A DNA stretch of 7,713 nucleotides from Pseudomonadota bacterium (GTDB taxonomy: Bacteria > Pseudomonadota > Alphaproteobacteria > Rhizobiales > Xanthobacteraceae), in the NCBI GenBank assembly GCA_023405565.1, contig JAEXXW010000033.1, forward strand, positions 1 to 7,713. The letters run 5' to 3'. Below the pieces are notes generated by a model. It ran no database searches and was not told the origin of the DNA. It saw only the letters and a program-made list of their open reading frames with translations. This document shows, in pieces, positions 6,114 to 7,713 of the stretch. The translations under genes were made by a program, and so were the position numbers. Position 1 is the first letter of the stretch, and each line of letters begins with the position of its first letter.

Positions 6114-7526
6114 ATGAGGTACTCGGTTTCACATTGTCCGCCATCGCCTCCGTTGCGGCCGCTCGACGACAGTTTGCGTGGCTATTTCGATACGAACACG
6201 GATATCGTTCACAGGATCACCAAGCCTGTGAACATGGAAAATATCGGGGCGCTTTCTGCCCAAAGCGACCAGCCGATCTTGTTTGAAAATATCGTCGAAA
6301 AACCGGGATTCCGGCTCTGCGACATCCTCGTGAAATCGCGGGCATTGCAGGCGCGTGCCCTCGGTACGATCCCGGAAAACTATCTGCGCACGCTGGCCTA
6401 TCGCCTGCGCAAACCTCCGCGCCCGTTCCGACATGTGAAAACCGGCCCGGTCAAAGAGGTGATACGGCTTGGTGCAGAGGCGGACTGGCTGACGCTGCCG
6501 ATACCTCGGCACAAGGACAAGGATCAGGCGCCCTACGTCACGGCGATGAACATCGTTCGCGATCCGGAAACCGGATTCTACAACTCATCGCACGCAGGTA
6601 CCCAGGCTGTGGGGCCTCGGCGCGGTCTTATCAGTTTCGCCACACCGCATACGCATATCATCATCAACAAGTACCGAGAAATGGGCATGGACTACATGCC
6701 CATTGCGATTGTGTTCGGATTGCCACCAGCCTACGAGATCATGGGCAATTTTTCCGGACTGCACATGGATATGTGGGGCGAGATGGAAATGGTTGGTACG
6801 ATCATGGACCGCGACATCGACATGGTCCCTTGTGAGACCATCGACCTGTCGGTGCCCGCACAGGCCGAGATCGTCGTGGAGGCGCGTGTCAATCTGAAGG
6901 ATCGCTTCCCGGTGGGTGAGGTCACCGCCCCGACCATGTATCACCTGCCGCACCACGAGAATATCCCGGAGCTTGAGGTGATGGCCATCACCATGCGGGC
7001 GGACCGGCCGATCTACCGAAATCACCAGACTTGTCCGGATCCCGACCATCAGACCTTGCCGCGACTGTGCCACGAGGCGGTTCTCTACAATCGCCTGACT
7101 GAAATGGGTCTGACAGTTCACGATGTTCGCTTTCCGACTTGGGGAGCAGCACTCTCCTGCATTCTCCAGTTTGATTATCCGCGCGAGGGGTTCGTCAATG
7201 ACGCGCTGATGCTCGCGATGGGCTCGCCCTGGCTGAACACCAAGTTGGTTGTTGCCATCAGCCCCGATACGAACATCGACGATCCTGCCGAAGTCTATCA
7301 CGCCATTGCGACACGGGCTGATCCGGCGCGCGATGTCTTCGTGGTCTCGAACACGCGTGGCTCGCTTTACGATCCCTCTGCGCAGCCCATGCCCGATCTC
7401 TATCCGTGGCGGATCGTCGGTAAGATGGGTATCGACGCGACGGTGAAGAAACGGCACGACCCGGCCGATTTCGAGCGGGCGTGGCCAATTAATTGGGGCA
7501 AGGTGCGGCTCGATGATTATCTTTAG
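6114..7526 (+). CDS. UbiD-family (prenylated-FMN) decarboxylase
   Basis: A 470-residue cytoplasmic protein of the UbiD family, which uses prenylated FMN, a divalent metal and K+ for reversible decarboxylation of aromatic, heteroaromatic or unsaturated acids. The N-terminal domain shows the family opening SLRGYFDTNTDIVHRITKPV (20-39) and PILFENI (54-60). The central domain has IVRDPETGFYN (147-157), PIAIVFGLPPAYEI (196-209), GEMEMVG (222-228) and PCETIDLSVPAQAEIVVEA (239-257). GEVT (268-271) holds Glu269, and AITMRADRPIY is at 291-301. The C-terminal domain has TRADPARD (400-407) and GIDATVKK (439-446). By hand alignment, Asn157, a His near 179-181 and Glu223 fit the metal site and Glu269 the second catalytic Glu, but the catalytic Arg position is Gly162. 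ATG 6114 has AGG 7 bases before it; TTG 6093 would add seven residues, and ATG 6234 would delete conserved sequence. No UbiX partner lies in the window. The substrate is unknown. Confidence 0.93.
   Translation: MRYSVSHCPPSPPLRPLDDSLRGYFDTNTDIVHRITKPVNMENIGALSAQSDQPILFENIVEKPGFRLCDILVKSRALQARALGTIPENYLRTLAYRLRKPPRPFRHVKTGPVKEVIRLGAEADWLTLPIPRHKDKDQAPYVTAMNIVRDPETGFYNSSHAGTQAVGPRRGLISFATPHTHIIINKYREMGMDYMPIAIVFGLPPAYEIMGNFSGLHMDMWGEMEMVGTIMDRDIDMVPCETIDLSVPAQAEIVVEARVNLKDRFPVGEVTAPTMYHLPHHENIPELEVMAITMRADRPIYRNHQTCPDPDHQTLPRLCHEAVLYNRLTEMGLTVHDVRFPTWGAALSCILQFDYPREGFVNDALMLAMGSPWLNTKLVVAISPDTNIDDPAEVYHAIATRADPARDVFVVSNTRGSLYDPSAQPMPDLYPWRIVGKMGIDATVKKRHDPADFERAWPINWGKVRLDDYL
6207..6233. repeat. 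9-bp perfect inverted repeat inside the ubiD-like gene
   Basis: GTTCACAGG (6207-6215) and CCTGTGAAC (6225-6233) form perfect arms around a 9-base spacer within codons 32-40, ending directly before an in-frame ATG (6234). It may be a chance palindrome or an intragenic hairpin or binding site. The surrounding residues match the UbiD N-terminus, so this is coding sequence and not an upstream operator. Confidence 0.5.
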
Positions 7527-7713
7527 AATCTTCAATTCGTTGCCAGTCTCCCGGATGTTTCGTGTTTATCCGGTCCGCCCGCGGCTCGACTTCAACGAAA
7601 ACAAAGCGGGTCGCATTTGCGGTCAGCGGTTCCCAGATTTCATGGTGACCATTCGAGAAGGTAAGTCCCTGTAAGGGCCGTCCTTGTTCCTTTCCTGTGA
7701 TGAGGAATAGTTC
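7489..7713 (-). CDS. Probable C-terminal part of an unidentified protein, convergent (5' end outside window)
   Basis: On the - strand the frame entering at base 7713 stays open for 74 codons to TAA (7491-7489), with no start codon in the window. Its translation looks like folded protein: a stretch GRPLQGLTFSNGHHEIWEPL, then an alternating strand TRFVFVEVEP, then a polar tail with HPGDW. Frames on the + strand across 7527-7713 look less protein-like. The pattern of a His-containing turn, then WEPL and a hydrophobic strand would suit the last strands of a cupin or another beta-barrel, but I do not recognise the family. The last 38 bases overlap the 3' end of the ubiD-like gene tail to tail. Seventy-four open codons could arise by chance in this G+C range, so the call is moderate. 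Confidence 0.5.
   Translation of the reverse strand, partial: ELFLITGKEQGRPLQGLTFSNGHHEIWEPLTANATRFVFVEVEPRADRINTKHPGDWQRIEDSKDNHRAAPCPN
7551..7573. repeat. Inverted repeat downstream of the ubiD-like gene
   Basis: CCGGAT (7551-7556) and ATCCGG (7568-7573) are perfect 6-bp arms around an 11-base loop, 25 bases after the ubiD-like stop. It could form an RNA hairpin on either strand and help end or protect transcripts. No T-run follows on the + strand, and it lies within the probable - strand gene, so a terminator role is weakly supported. Confidence 0.35.

Noticed and set aside
7485..7496. Palindrome CCAATTAATTGG near the end of the ubiD-like gene
   Set aside because: It is fully coding (Pro-Ile-Asn-Trp), has no neighbouring promoter or repeat, and is short enough to be chance.
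1..7713. Search for transposases, integrases, attachment sites, CRISPR repeats, toxin-antitoxin or phage genes
   Set aside because: No such proteins, terminal inverted repeats or repeat-spacer arrays were seen; the content is an ordinary catabolic and transport region.

Overview
The window looks like chromosomal DNA of a proteobacterium, most likely an alphaproteobacterium of the Bradyrhizobium/Rhodopseudomonas/Afipia kind. That placement is inferred from the moderately high G+C, the style of the genes and the abundance of this transporter family in those bacteria; no rRNA or marker gene confirms it. Seven genes lie on the + strand, and the end of a probable eighth enters from the right on the - strand. 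I see no tRNA, rRNA, CRISPR array, insertion sequence or phage gene.

Layout. (1) 1-258 is the C-terminal end of a cupin-fold protein. Seven bases later comes a complete alpha/beta hydrolase (266-1051), so the two are probably one operon. (2) 1052-1363 is a 312-base gap with no convincing gene. It holds a weak terminator-like hairpin, a sigma70-like promoter candidate and a perfect 14-bp palindrome overlapping the candidate -10, a likely operator. (3) 1364-6004 is a complete five-gene branched-chain amino acid type (HAAT/Liv) ABC importer in the order binding protein, LivH-like permease, LivM-like permease, LivG-like ATPase, LivF-like ATPase. The last four genes are nearly contiguous or overlap (gaps or overlaps of a few bases). 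The binding-protein gene is set apart by a strong hairpin with a T6 tract, which should act as an attenuator. (4) 6114-7526 is a UbiD-family decarboxylase, 109 bases after the transporter and probably on the same transcript. (5) 7489-7713 on the - strand is an open frame that reads like the C-terminus of a beta-rich protein, converging on and overlapping the end of the ubiD-like gene.

Together the genes suggest a catabolic module. A periplasmic protein captures a small carboxylate, the ABC importer brings it in, and a prenylated-FMN enzyme of the UbiD family (de)carboxylates it. The cupin and hydrolase could handle ring-cleavage or ester intermediates. Liv-type importers often carry aromatic acids in such bacteria, and UbiD enzymes act on aromatic, heteroaromatic or unsaturated acids, so the substrate is probably of that kind; its identity cannot be read from the sequence. 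The most notable points are an unusual UbiD active site (the usual catalytic Arg and first acidic residue do not line up), two transporter ATPases whose deviations fall on the same predicted ATP site, the binding-protein/permease attenuator, and the palindromic operator candidate.
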